Assembly: GCA_964371145.1 (NCBI GenBank)
Contig: CAYJKO010000001.1
Span: 1-64,000 of the forward strand
DNA: 64,000 nt
Origin: CAUTNA01 sp964371145
Lineage (GTDB): Bacteria; Pseudomonadota; Alphaproteobacteria; Rs-D84
Direction of reading: 5' to 3'
Made by a program: the position numbers and the translations under genes. How positions within the stretch are numbered: position 1 is the first letter of the stretch; every line of letters starts with the position of its first letter. The notes beneath the pieces were generated by a model. It saw nothing but the letters and a program-made list of their open reading frames with translations, was not told the origin of the DNA and made no database searches. Of this stretch, positions 54,604-62,978 are shown piece after piece.

Positions 54604-56319
54604 ATGAAAAAAATTATCCTATTTTTAACAGTGTTATTAACACCCATATATTCTATCGCCGCCGAAAAAGTGTTAAGCGATAATGACGTTGCGATATATT
54701 CTGCTATTTTTGATTTGCAGGCAGATGAAAAAATTGCCGCAGCCCAAAAATTAGAAAAAGATTTAGAAAATAAAATATTGATGAACGAGGTTTTATATCA
54801 AAGATATATTTCAGATACATACAGAACAAAGGGCGCAGAAATTAAATCTTGGATGTCAAAATATTATGACACCCCAGGCGCGGTTCGTATGAAAAAATTA
54901 GCCGGCATTAAAAAAACATCAGTCCGCAGCGTCAAAATGCCCAGCATATTGTACGCGGAATCTTCCGAGGCAGCCCAATCTGAAACTTGGACAGTTAAAA
55001 GATACACAGGGTCAACCAATACAAAAATAAACCAATTTAAAAGAGCTATTCGATCCGGGCAAACAAAAGTTGCCAGATTATTATTAGAAGACATCAGTTT
55101 CAAGAAAAAATTAACAAAAACAGATTATGGCCGCTTGTCGGGCAGATTGTCTTATTTGTATTACACAAACGGCGAATATAAATTATCCAGAACATGGGGA
55201 AAAATTGCGTCTGATGCGGGCTCCGAGTACGGATTGTGGGCAATGGGGTTGTTGTCTTATAAAGAAGAAAAATATGCGGACGCACAAAAATATTTCAGTA
55301 AAATTTTAGATTTAGGTCAAATAAACGACGCACGTAAAACTGAAGCCGGATTTTGGGCGGGACGCGCAGCGGCAGAAAATGATGATATGGATACAGCCAA
55401 AAAATATTGGAAAATCGCAGCCGTTCACCAAATGTCTTTTTATGGGGCGCTGTCTTCTATGATGCTTGGGTATGTGCCGTATTATCAATTTTTCGAGCTG
55501 GAAACAAAAGATTCTGATATTGCCGCTATTAAAGAAAACAAATATGGTACGCGTGCGTTGGCTTTGTTGCAAATCGGAGAAACGTATCTGGCCGAAGAAT
55601 ATTTAAAATTAATGATTACCAGACAGGCGTCCGATAAATTAATTCACGCCATAAACACTTTGTCTTCTGAGTACGAATTGCCACGTATTTCAATTCATGT
55701 CGCTGATGTCGCAAGACAACGTGGCGTTTTTGAAATTGATAACGATATTTTATATACTGCTCAATATCCGGTACCAAATTGGGAACCTATGGGCGGATGG
55801 TCGATTGATCGCGCTTTGTTATTTGCGATAACAAAACAAGAAAGCGGCTTTAAAACTTATGCGAAATCGGGGGCCGGCGCAAATGGATTAATGCAAATTA
55901 TGCCAGGAACTGCAAAATTGGTTGCGCGTCAAAATAAAATTAAAATGTCAGAAATTGATATTAATAACCCAGAACACAATATGTTTTTGGGTCAACAATT
56001 AATCGTAGATTTATTAGAACATAAAAATATAGATAATAACATTATCAAAATGTTGGCATCTTATAACGCAGGGCTGGGAACGGTTTTAAAATTTGAAAAG
56101 AATTTTGAAACAACAGACCCGTTGTTATACATAGAAAGTTTTCCAGCGTACGAGACGCGCGCGTATATAAAACGTGTTATGGCAAATTTATGGTTGTATC
56201 GCCGCCGATTGGAACAACCGTTAAATACTTTGGATGATTTGGCGGATGGGATTTGGCCATTATACAGCAGCGAAGATGAATACGTTCAACAAATGATACA
56301 AAGCAGACAGGAAATATAA
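54604..56319 (+). CDS. slt: soluble lytic murein transglycosylase
   Basis: A 571-residue periplasmic enzyme that cuts peptidoglycan. Sec signal (ILFLTVLLTPIYSIAA), a long alpha-solenoid region (about 25-390) and a C-terminal goose-lysozyme-like domain. The catalytic Glu413 is in AITKQESGFKTYAKSGAGA; GLMQIMPGTAK and ASYNAGLG complete the SLT signature. Two bases separate it from nrdR, so translation is coupled. Confidence 0.93.
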   Translation: MKKIILFLTVLLTPIYSIAAEKVLSDNDVAIYSAIFDLQADEKIAAAQKLEKDLENKILMNEVLYQRYISDTYRTKGAEIKSWMSKYYDTPGAVRMKKLAGIKKTSVRSVKMPSILYAESSEAAQSETWTVKRYTGSTNTKINQFKRAIRSGQTKVARLLLEDISFKKKLTKTDYGRLSGRLSYLYYTNGEYKLSRTWGKIASDAGSEYGLWAMGLLSYKEEKYADAQKYFSKILDLGQINDARKTEAGFWAGRAAAENDDMDTAKKYWKIAAVHQMSFYGALSSMMLGYVPYYQFFELETKDSDIAAIKENKYGTRALALLQIGETYLAEEYLKLMITRQASDKLIHAINTLSSEYELPRISIHVADVARQRGVFEIDNDILYTAQYPVPNWEPMGGWSIDRALLFAITKQESGFKTYAKSGAGANGLMQIMPGTAKLVARQNKIKMSEIDINNPEHNMFLGQQLIVDLLEHKNIDNNIIKMLASYNAGLGTVLKFEKNFETTDPLLYIESFPAYETRAYIKRVMANLWLYRRRLEQPLNTLDDLADGIWPLYSSEDEYVQQMIQSRQEI

Positions 56320-56325
56320 AAATAT

Positions 56326-56958
56326 ATGAAAAAAACATCCGCCGATTTTTCTTTTGAAAAAAAATGCCAATTTAAATTGGTTGCGGGTGTAGATGAAGCA
56401 GGGCGGGGGCCATTGTGTGGGCCTGTTGTTGCGGCGGCTGTTATATTTCCAGATTTTAATATTGATATTCCAATAAAAATAGATGATTCAAAAAAAATGT
56501 CGGATTCTGCACGTATGGCTGCCGAAATTTGGATAAAAGAAAATACAATTTGGGCCATAGCCCATGCGGATGTTTCCGAAATAGATGAATTGAATATTTT
56601 ATGGGCGTCTATGTTGGCAATGGAGCGCGCAATTAATTTATTATCAAAAAAACCAGAATATTGTTTAATAGATGGTAACAGATTACCAAAAAATTTAGAT
56701 GTAAAATCCGAATCTGTTGTGCGCGGGGATTCTAAATCTTTGTCCATTGCGGCCGCATCCATTTTGGCAAAGCAAGCACGCGACGAAATTATGAAAGATT
56801 TATCAAAACAATTCCCAGAATATGGTTGGGATAAAAATGCGGGATATGGTACAAAACAACATATGGCAGCATTAGATAAATTCGGTGTAAATATTCACCA
56901 CAGAAAAACTTATAAACCAATCAAAGAAAGGATAAAAGATGAAGATAAAAAACATTAA
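56326..56958 (+). CDS. rnhB: ribonuclease HII
   Basis: A 210-residue enzyme that removes ribonucleotides from DNA. The active-site motifs are GVDEAGRGPLCGPVVAAAV (Asp and Glu), DDSKKM and VVRGDSKSLSIAAASILAK. The C-terminal GYGTKQHMAAL is conserved. It overlaps pgk by 20 bases. Confidence 0.95.
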   Translation: MKKTSADFSFEKKCQFKLVAGVDEAGRGPLCGPVVAAAVIFPDFNIDIPIKIDDSKKMSDSARMAAEIWIKENTIWAIAHADVSEIDELNILWASMLAMERAINLLSKKPEYCLIDGNRLPKNLDVKSESVVRGDSKSLSIAAASILAKQARDEIMKDLSKQFPEYGWDKNAGYGTKQHMAALDKFGVNIHHRKTYKPIKERIKDEDKKH

Positions 56959-58108
56959 AGATATGGATGTTCGCGGAAAATATGTTTTATTGCGTGATGA
57001 TTTTAATGTACAAGTTGTGGATGGAAAAATTACAGACGCTTTCAGAATTGAACAAAGTATGCCGACGATTGATTTATTAAAACAAGGTGGTGCACGCGTT
57101 GTTATTTGTGCTCATTTCGGTCGACCAAAGGGCGTGCGTGATGAAAAATTATCTTTGAAACCGGTTGCCGAATATTTGGGTGTTAAATTAATACCAGATT
57201 GTTTGGATAAAAATTTTATGCGTGATATGAAAGACGGGGACGTTGTGTTAATGGAAAATGTTCGTTTTTATGCCGAAGAAGAAACAAATAATTTAGAATT
57301 TGCAAAGGAATTATCATCTGGCTTTGATTTGTATGTAAACGACGCGTTTGCAGTTTCCCATCGCGCACACGCCAGCACGGTTGGGGTAACAAATTTCTTG
57401 CCGTCTTATGCGGGTTTGTTATTAAGCGGTGAAATTGAAAAATTAAGCGCATTATTGGAAAATGCAAAAAGACCTTTGTTATTAATAGCGGCCGGCGGCA
57501 AAGTTTCAACCAAATTGGGATTGTTGCAATCTTTTGTAAAAATCGCAGATAAAATTATAGTCGGTGGTGGAATTGGTAATACTTTTGCATATGCGATGGG
57601 TCATAATGTTGGTGATTCTTTGCATGAACCTGATATGAAAGATCAGGTTTTGGACATTATGAAAATGGCGCTTGATAACAATTGTGAAATTTTAATGCCG
57701 ATTGATAAAGGCGTCGCATCAGAATTTAACAGAAATGCAGAACGTACAAATAAATCCATTGATGAAATAGGGGATGATGACATTATTATGGATGCGGGCG
57801 TACAAACATCCGCCAGAAATGCGATTGCGATTAAAGATTCAAGAACTGTTATATGGAATGGGCCGGTCGGTATGGCAGAATGGATTCCAACATGGTCATA
57901 TGGTTCATTTGAAATCGCGCGCGCAATCGCCACGCAGACAAGCAATGGCAAATTAAACAGCGTAATCGGTGGCGGTGACACTGTTGCGGTGTTCGAAGCA
58001 TTGGGGTTAAAGGGAGATGTGTCATATTTGTCAACCGGTGGTGGCGCGTTTATGGAATTTTTAGAAGGCAAAGTTTTACCGGGCATAAAAGCATTGGAAA
58101 TTAAATAA
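56939..58108 (+). CDS. pgk: phosphoglycerate kinase
   Basis: A 389-residue glycolytic kinase. VLLRDDFNVQVVDGKITD, the substrate-binding HFGRPKG, the hinge NDAFAVSHRAHAST and the nucleotide loop VIGGGDTVA with LSTGGGAFMEFLEG are intact. Start overlaps the end of rnhB with an AAAGGAT ribosome site. Last gene of the nrdR operon. Confidence 0.97.
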   Translation: MKIKNIKDMDVRGKYVLLRDDFNVQVVDGKITDAFRIEQSMPTIDLLKQGGARVVICAHFGRPKGVRDEKLSLKPVAEYLGVKLIPDCLDKNFMRDMKDGDVVLMENVRFYAEEETNNLEFAKELSSGFDLYVNDAFAVSHRAHASTVGVTNFLPSYAGLLLSGEIEKLSALLENAKRPLLLIAAGGKVSTKLGLLQSFVKIADKIIVGGGIGNTFAYAMGHNVGDSLHEPDMKDQVLDIMKMALDNNCEILMPIDKGVASEFNRNAERTNKSIDEIGDDDIIMDAGVQTSARNAIAIKDSRTVIWNGPVGMAEWIPTWSYGSFEIARAIATQTSNGKLNSVIGGGDTVAVFEALGLKGDVSYLSTGGGAFMEFLEGKVLPGIKALEIK

Positions 58109-58159
58109 ATTTATTGCATAAATACTTGTTTTTATGAATAAAATCATTATATCATATCT

Positions 58160-58183
58160 AGAATTTGCGATTTCGCAAATTCT
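58160..58183. promoter_or_regulatory. perfect inverted repeat in the clpP promoter (candidate operator)
   Basis: AGAATTTGCGA (58160-58170) and TCGCAAATTCT (58173-58183) form an 11-bp inverted repeat with a two-base centre. It covers the -35 and most of the spacer, as an operator would; no T-run makes it a terminator. It does not match the HrcA CIRCE consensus. Confidence 0.6.
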
Positions 58184-58193
58184 GTGATATAGT
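58165..58193 (+). promoter_or_regulatory. clpP promoter
   Basis: -35 TTGCGA (58165-58170), 17-base spacer, -10 TATAGT (58188-58193). Confidence 0.7.
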
Positions 58194-58231
58194 GTTTACA
58201 GTTTAAAATATATACAGTTAGAGGTTTTTAT

Positions 58232-58816
58232 ATGACTTTGATTCCAATGGTTATCGAAAGCACACCAAAAGGTGAACGTTCATTTGACATTTATTCCAGA
58301 TTATTACGCGACAGAATTATTGTATTACAGGGCGCATTTGAAGACAGTATGGCGAATTCAATTATCGCACAATTGTTGTTTTTGGAATCAGAAAATCCAA
58401 ATGCTGATATTTCTATGTACATTCAATCCCCTGGTGGTTCTGTATCTTCTTGTATGGCGATTTTGGATACTATGAATTATATCAAAGCGCCGGTTTCAAC
58501 GATTGCTATGGGTATGGTTGCATCTGCCGCTACCGTTATTTTGGGGGCGGGCGCACCGGGTAAAAGATTTGCTTTACCTAATTCTACTATTATGATTCAT
58601 CAACCTTTGGGCGGAATGCAAGGTCAAATTTCAGATATGGAAATATCTTTGAAAGAAGGATTAAAAGCAAAACAAAAAATAATTGATTTATACGCACAAT
58701 GGACAGGTAAAGATAAAGAGTTGATTAAACAAGCAATCGATCGTGATAATTATATGACAGCGATTGAGACCAAAGAATTTGGTTTAATTGACGAAGTTTT
58801 AACATCAAAAAAATAA
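58232..58816 (+). CDS. clpP: ClpP protease catalytic subunit
   Basis: A 194-residue serine peptidase that forms the 14-mer proteolytic chamber. Ser98 ([14 protein letters not shown]) and His123 ([11 protein letters not shown]) are in the canonical places, with the Asp in IDRDNYMTA. Directly followed by clpX, the usual order. Start has no strong ribosome site beyond TAGAGG. Confidence 0.97.
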   Translation: MTLIPMVIESTPKGERSFDIYSRLLRDRIIVLQGAFEDSMANSIIAQLLFLESENPNADISMYIQSPGGSVSSCMAILDTMNYIKAPVSTIAMGMVASAATVILGAGAPGKRFALPNSTIMIHQPLGGMQGQISDMEISLKEGLKAKQKIIDLYAQWTGKDKELIKQAIDRDNYMTAIETKEFGLIDEVLTSKK

Positions 58817-58843
58817 TGCCATATTGCAGGAGAATGGAAAAAG

Positions 58844-60100
58844 ATGAGCGAAGATAAAAAAGATTTGAAAAACGAGAATGATCAATTTTGCAGTTTTTGC
58901 GGAAAGGCAATATTTGAAGTAAAAAAATTGGTGTCCGGTAAAAATGTTTGCATTTGTGATGAATGTATTAATTTGTGCAATGATATTATGGCCGAAGACG
59001 GCGCACCTGAAATCGAAACAGAAAATAAAAAATTGCCAACACCGTCTGAAATGTATAATTTTATGAATGATTATATTATTGGACAAGATACGGCTAAAAA
59101 AACTTTGGCGGTTGCTGTTTACAATCATTACAAAAGACATAATGCGACAAAAAAATTGGATGTAGAAATCCAAAAATCAAACGTTTTAATTGTTGGGCCA
59201 ACGGGTACGGGTAAAACTTTGTTTGCGCAAACTTTGGCGCGCATATTAAATGTGCCGTTTGCGATTGCGGATGCGACGACTTTGACCGAGGCAGGATATG
59301 TTGGCGACGACGTTGAAAGCGTTTTAACACGTTTATTGCAAAATGCAAATTTCGACGTAGAAAAAGCAGAAAAAGGTATTATTTATATTGATGAAATCGA
59401 TAAAATTTCCAGAAAATCAGAAAGTCGTTCTTTGACACGTGACGTTTCGGGCGAAGGTGTTCAACAGGCTTTGTTAAAATTAATCGAAGGAACGCGTGCA
59501 AATGTACCATCCAGCGGTGGAGGACGTAAACACCCGGGCGAAGCAACTGTTGCTTTGGATACTTCAAAAATATTATTTATTTGTGGTGGCGCGTTTGATG
59601 GATTGGAAAAAATCATAGCCGAAGGTAATCATGCAAATGTCCCAAGCATTGGGTTTGGTGCAACCGCCAAACCAAAAGACGGCGACTTTGATAATTTACA
59701 CCAAGTTCAACCAGAAAATTTGGTAAAATTTGGTATTATCCCAGAATTGGTTGGCCGTTTGCCGGTTATCACAGCATTGCAGCCTTTGACTGCGGACGCG
59801 TTAGTTAAAATATTGACCGAACCGAAAAATGCAATTGTTAAACAATATGGCGCTATGTTGGATATGGATGGAATTAAATTAACAATCACAGATGATGGAT
59901 TGTTGGAAATTGCCAAAATTGCCGAAGAACGTAAAACGGGCGCACGCGGTTTGCGCAGTATTTTAGAAAAAATATTGATGAAACCTATGTTTGACGCACC
60001 GGATAAAAAAGATTTAACAGAAATTGTTATAGATAAAGATGTGGTCGCTGGAAACAAAGAGCCAGTTGAAATCAACAAAAGTGCAAAAAAAGCAGCTTAA
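58844..60100 (+). CDS. clpX: ClpX ATPase, zinc-binding unfoldase
   Basis: A 418-residue AAA+ unfoldase that feeds substrates to ClpP. N-terminal zinc finger with Cys16, Cys19, Cys38 and Cys41; Walker A GPTGTGKT; Walker [11 protein letters not shown]; pore loop GYVGDDVES; sensor [10 protein letters not shown]. Full length. It begins 27 bases after clpP with an AGGAG site. Confidence 0.97.
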   Translation: MSEDKKDLKNENDQFCSFCGKAIFEVKKLVSGKNVCICDECINLCNDIMAEDGAPEIETENKKLPTPSEMYNFMNDYIIGQDTAKKTLAVAVYNHYKRHNATKKLDVEIQKSNVLIVGPTGTGKTLFAQTLARILNVPFAIADATTLTEAGYVGDDVESVLTRLLQNANFDVEKAEKGIIYIDEIDKISRKSESRSLTRDVSGEGVQQALLKLIEGTRANVPSSGGGRKHPGEATVALDTSKILFICGGAFDGLEKIIAEGNHANVPSIGFGATAKPKDGDFDNLHQVQPENLVKFGIIPELVGRLPVITALQPLTADALVKILTEPKNAIVKQYGAMLDMDGIKLTITDDGLLEIAKIAEERKTGARGLRSILEKILMKPMFDAPDKKDLTEIVIDKDVVAGNKEPVEINKSAKKAA

Positions 60101-60107
60101 ACAATAT

Positions 60108-60140
60108 TAAAAAAAAACGGATTTTATATCCGTTTTTTTT
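60108..60140. terminator. bidirectional terminator after clpX
   Basis: AAAAACGGAT / ATCCGTTTTT stem with long A and T runs, shared with the convergent cysteine-rich gene. Confidence 0.85.
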
Positions 60141-62488
60141 TACATACTGATAACGGCCGTCCCGCCGGTGGAATCTAATGGTTTGCAATATCCCCAAGAT
60201 GCGTCGGCACTGGTTTCTGAATTATACAATGGTAACAATGTGTCGCCATTTAAATCGTGGTATCCGTCAGAATTTTCGTCTTCCCATGGGTAATCGACCC
60301 ACGCACCACCCAATCTTTCGCATTCCGCAGACAATTCTTTTGCCATTAATAATTTCATATTATCAACCACAACATTAATATCGGACAAAATGCTGGTCGG
60401 TAATGCGATGTCCGTTGGACGTGATGGGCGCACGCACGCTTGCATTGCATATTGAACCAATTTTTGATACAAACTGCCATCATAATCATCGCTACAACCG
60501 GTGTATACATTTGTGTCTGTGCCGCCTGGACATGAATATCCTTCTTCGCATTTTGCGCAAGAATTTCCGTTTGCAGGCGTTCCGTTAAAATTTTTGCCGT
60601 CTGTGGATAAAAAGTAACCGTAATTACAAGATGTATATTTTACATTATTTATAAAACATTGCGGGTATGATGTTTTATTTGACGAAAATAATGATACGGT
60701 CACTGAAGAGCTTGAAGAATTTAAATTTTCGTTACATGATGGCAAAGCGGCTGTTTTCTGGTCGCCCACCGCATATGTTCTGCAACCGTATGGATAAGAG
60801 TGCAGGGAATCATTGCTTGGCAATACGCACAGTTCTTGGGTGTATTCTTCTAATGTTGTTTTACAATTTTTTGCAATTGTTTCTTCTGTTATGCTGCCCA
60901 ATGTTGCTACCAATTCATCCAATCCGTCCGCGCCGCCGCCGTACAAATTGCTGCACGTTTCTAATTGTTCCATACACATTTGTTCGGATAATTCCATACG
61001 TTCGCCCAATAATAATTGTTCTTTTGTATTGCTGAAATCTTTTAATGATTGATTTTGTTCGTCATAACATGCATTTACAACTTCGATACATTGGGTTTTA
61101 ACGCCGCGAATTTTATCTTGTTGGTTTTGATAAATTTCTGTAATTGCTTGGCGCATAAATTCTTCCCATACATCATCTGATAAATCACGGCATAAATCCA
61201 ATGTTTCAGTAGCAAACATTTTTTTATTATTTAATTCGCTGACAATCGTGCGATTAGATTGGTTTGTTAATATGTCTCCAGCCAGTGATATTTGATTTTC
61301 TAATTCATAAAATTCCGCCGTATATATTGGTTCACCCGTTTGTATATTTAAATATTTTCCGGTTAAATCCAAACAATGTACATAATCTGTCCCGCATGCG
61401 GATTCGGATGTTATGTCGGCGCGTACGCCCGCGATGCAATCATTAATAGATGATGAATTATGGGCGTTATAATTTTCCAGTCTGGCATCGTTCATAGCGT
61501 ATTCCATATCACGAATAGATGCGTTTGCGGCTGTGATTTGGCCGTTTATTGCAGTGTCTAATAATGTGCAATCATTTTCAATGTACATTCCGTATGCGGA
61601 AATCACCATGTCCAAGGTCGCATCAGAATCACAAGAAGACGCAGATATTTCAGCGCATTGAGAATTTACAGCATTATATAATTTTTCGCCCGTTAAATTC
61701 ATAATTGTTGTGCCGGCTGCAAATTCAGTTGTTGCCCATATTTTGCTGATGTCACCTGCGATATCCAATTGGCCTTGGGTTGATAATGCCTTTGTGTTTT
61801 CCAGGACGGAACTGATTCCTGCCAATTGCTGGGCTGAATCAGAATTATCTTCTTTTATAGCGGATTCGCCGGCGGACGCATTAACCATGGCTGTTACTTC
61901 GGCCGATGATTTATCGATTACTGCGATATTTAAATTTTGAAAATCGGTTAATTGAGAAGCGGTTTGATCCAACGCGCGTTCTTTATCTATGATAGATTCC
62001 AGACGGGAAGAGCAGGCGCAGCGACGATAATCTTCGTTTTGGTTTGCACAAAATTGATCCATACATGTGAAATAAGCCGTACGGCAAGTATTGTATCCGG
62101 TGCCAAACGTGTTTGTTGTAACCGTTGTTGCATTGCGTGATATGGTCGTTGCCGAACGAGCGGATGTCGCATTTGCAGATGTGTTTTTTGATGGCGTAAT
62201 CGCGCTGCGCGATGTGTTTACGGTTGTGGCACTGCGCGCGGTAGAAGGTGTGGATGTATTGCGATTTGTAAGTGTTGTTGTTGCAGCGCGTGAAACGGTT
62301 GGTCGTGACACGGTTGTTGTGTTATTTAAATCGCGGGCGGATATATTGACGGGCGTTTTAACTGCGCTGCGCGAAATGGTTTGTTGTGCGGCATTGTTTC
62401 TGGAAACAGATGAATCTGTGCGAACAGTTGCGCCAAGCGCGTTGGCACAAATTATGCAATTTAAAAGAAATATAAAACTTTTTCTCAT
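60140..62488 (-). CDS. large exported cysteine-rich protein (family member 5)
   Basis: A 782-residue protein. Sec signal (IFLLNCIICANALGA), then about 100 residues of Thr/Ser/Arg/Ala low complexity with repeated RSATT-like words (SRSAITPS; ARSATTISRNATTV). The signature cluster CRTAYFTCMDQFC ... RCACSSR near residue 133 is the same as in the 30213 and 62979 genes. Further Cys modules (CGTDYVHCLDL) and DDVWEEFMRQA, equivalent to DQVWDTFLREV, follow. The C-terminal 200 residues have GYSCPGGTDTNVYTGC-like Cys motifs and end with a Trp/Gly-rich domain. Ribosome site AAAAGAAGA. The -10 box is only 11 bases before the ATG. Confidence 0.78.
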   Translation of the reverse strand: MRKSFIFLLNCIICANALGATVRTDSSVSRNNAAQQTISRSAVKTPVNISARDLNNTTTVSRPTVSRAATTTLTNRNTSTPSTARSATTVNTSRSAITPSKNTSANATSARSATTISRNATTVTTNTFGTGYNTCRTAYFTCMDQFCANQNEDYRRCACSSRLESIIDKERALDQTASQLTDFQNLNIAVIDKSSAEVTAMVNASAGESAIKEDNSDSAQQLAGISSVLENTKALSTQGQLDIAGDISKIWATTEFAAGTTIMNLTGEKLYNAVNSQCAEISASSCDSDATLDMVISAYGMYIENDCTLLDTAINGQITAANASIRDMEYAMNDARLENYNAHNSSSINDCIAGVRADITSESACGTDYVHCLDLTGKYLNIQTGEPIYTAEFYELENQISLAGDILTNQSNRTIVSELNNKKMFATETLDLCRDLSDDVWEEFMRQAITEIYQNQQDKIRGVKTQCIEVVNACYDEQNQSLKDFSNTKEQLLLGERMELSEQMCMEQLETCSNLYGGGADGLDELVATLGSITEETIAKNCKTTLEEYTQELCVLPSNDSLHSYPYGCRTYAVGDQKTAALPSCNENLNSSSSSVTVSLFSSNKTSYPQCFINNVKYTSCNYGYFLSTDGKNFNGTPANGNSCAKCEEGYSCPGGTDTNVYTGCSDDYDGSLYQKLVQYAMQACVRPSRPTDIALPTSILSDINVVVDNMKLLMAKELSAECERLGGAWVDYPWEDENSDGYHDLNGDTLLPLYNSETSADASWGYCKPLDSTGGTAVISM

Positions 62489-62499
62489 TCTTCTTTTAA

Positions 62500-62529
62500 A
62501 TCATAGCAAAAAAATGAAAAGCACAGCAA
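62500..62529 (-). promoter_or_regulatory. promoter of family member 5
   Basis: Minus strand: -35 TTGCTG (62524-62529), 18-base spacer, -10 TATGAT (62500-62505). It begins just outside the infA terminator. Confidence 0.45.
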
Positions 62530-62549
62530 GCGGAAAATAAAATATTATA

Positions 62550-62582
62550 ATAAAAAAAATCACCGAAATTTCGGTGATTTAA
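62550..62582 (-). terminator. infA terminator
   Basis: AAATCACCGAAA / TTTCGGTGATTT perfect palindrome; on the minus strand it is followed by a run of T. Confidence 0.85.
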
Positions 62583-62588
62583 GATTTG

Positions 62589-62843
62589 TTAAGAAGCAGG
62601 TGTTTGTTGTTGATCACCGGCTTTTTTTCTTTCAACAAAAGTAATGCGACCTTTGTTCAAATCATATGGTGTCATTTCAACACGAACTTTTTCACCAACA
62701 TTAACCCAAATACGTGCTTTTCTCATTTTTCCGCAAACTGTTGCCAAAATTTCGTGGCCGTTTTCCAATTTTACGCGAAACATAGTATTTGGTAATTTAT
62801 CTTCTACTGTACCGTTAAATACAATTACATCATCTTTTGCCAT
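62589..62843 (-). CDS. infA: translation initiation factor IF-1
   Basis: An 84-residue OB-fold protein that binds the ribosomal A site during initiation. [20 protein letters not shown] and [28 protein letters not shown] (two parts) are diagnostic. A short Gln-rich tail (GDQQQTPAS) is unusual. AAAGGGA ribosome site. It is a single-gene unit rather than part of the spc operon. Confidence 0.96.
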   Translation of the reverse strand: MAKDDVIVFNGTVEDKLPNTMFRVKLENGHEILATVCGKMRKARIWVNVGEKVRVEMTPYDLNKGRITFVERKKAGDQQQTPAS

Positions 62844-62881
62844 TAATTATCCCTTTGAAATTAAATTATTTTGTCCGATTA

Positions 62882-62910
62882 ATGATATTGTGAATTACAA
62901 AAAAAATCAA
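62882..62910 (-). promoter_or_regulatory. infA promoter
   Basis: Minus strand: -35 TTGATT (62905-62910), 17-base spacer, -10 TATCAT (62882-62887). Confidence 0.55.
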
Positions 62911-62925
62911 GGTCTTTTTATATGC

Positions 62926-62954
62926 TTGCAACTGAACCCGTTTTTTGATAAAAT
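62926..62954 (+). promoter_or_regulatory. promoter of family member 6
   Basis: -35 TTGCAA (62926-62931), 17-base spacer ending TGA, -10 TAAAAT (62949-62954). The extended -10 is identical to those at 30181 and 34226. Confidence 0.65.
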
Positions 62955-62978
62955 AAAGTATCTAATTAGGTGGGAAAA

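Noticed and set aside
62560..62580. Attachment-site-like palindrome near infA
   Set aside because: The T-run on the infA side identifies it as the infA terminator.
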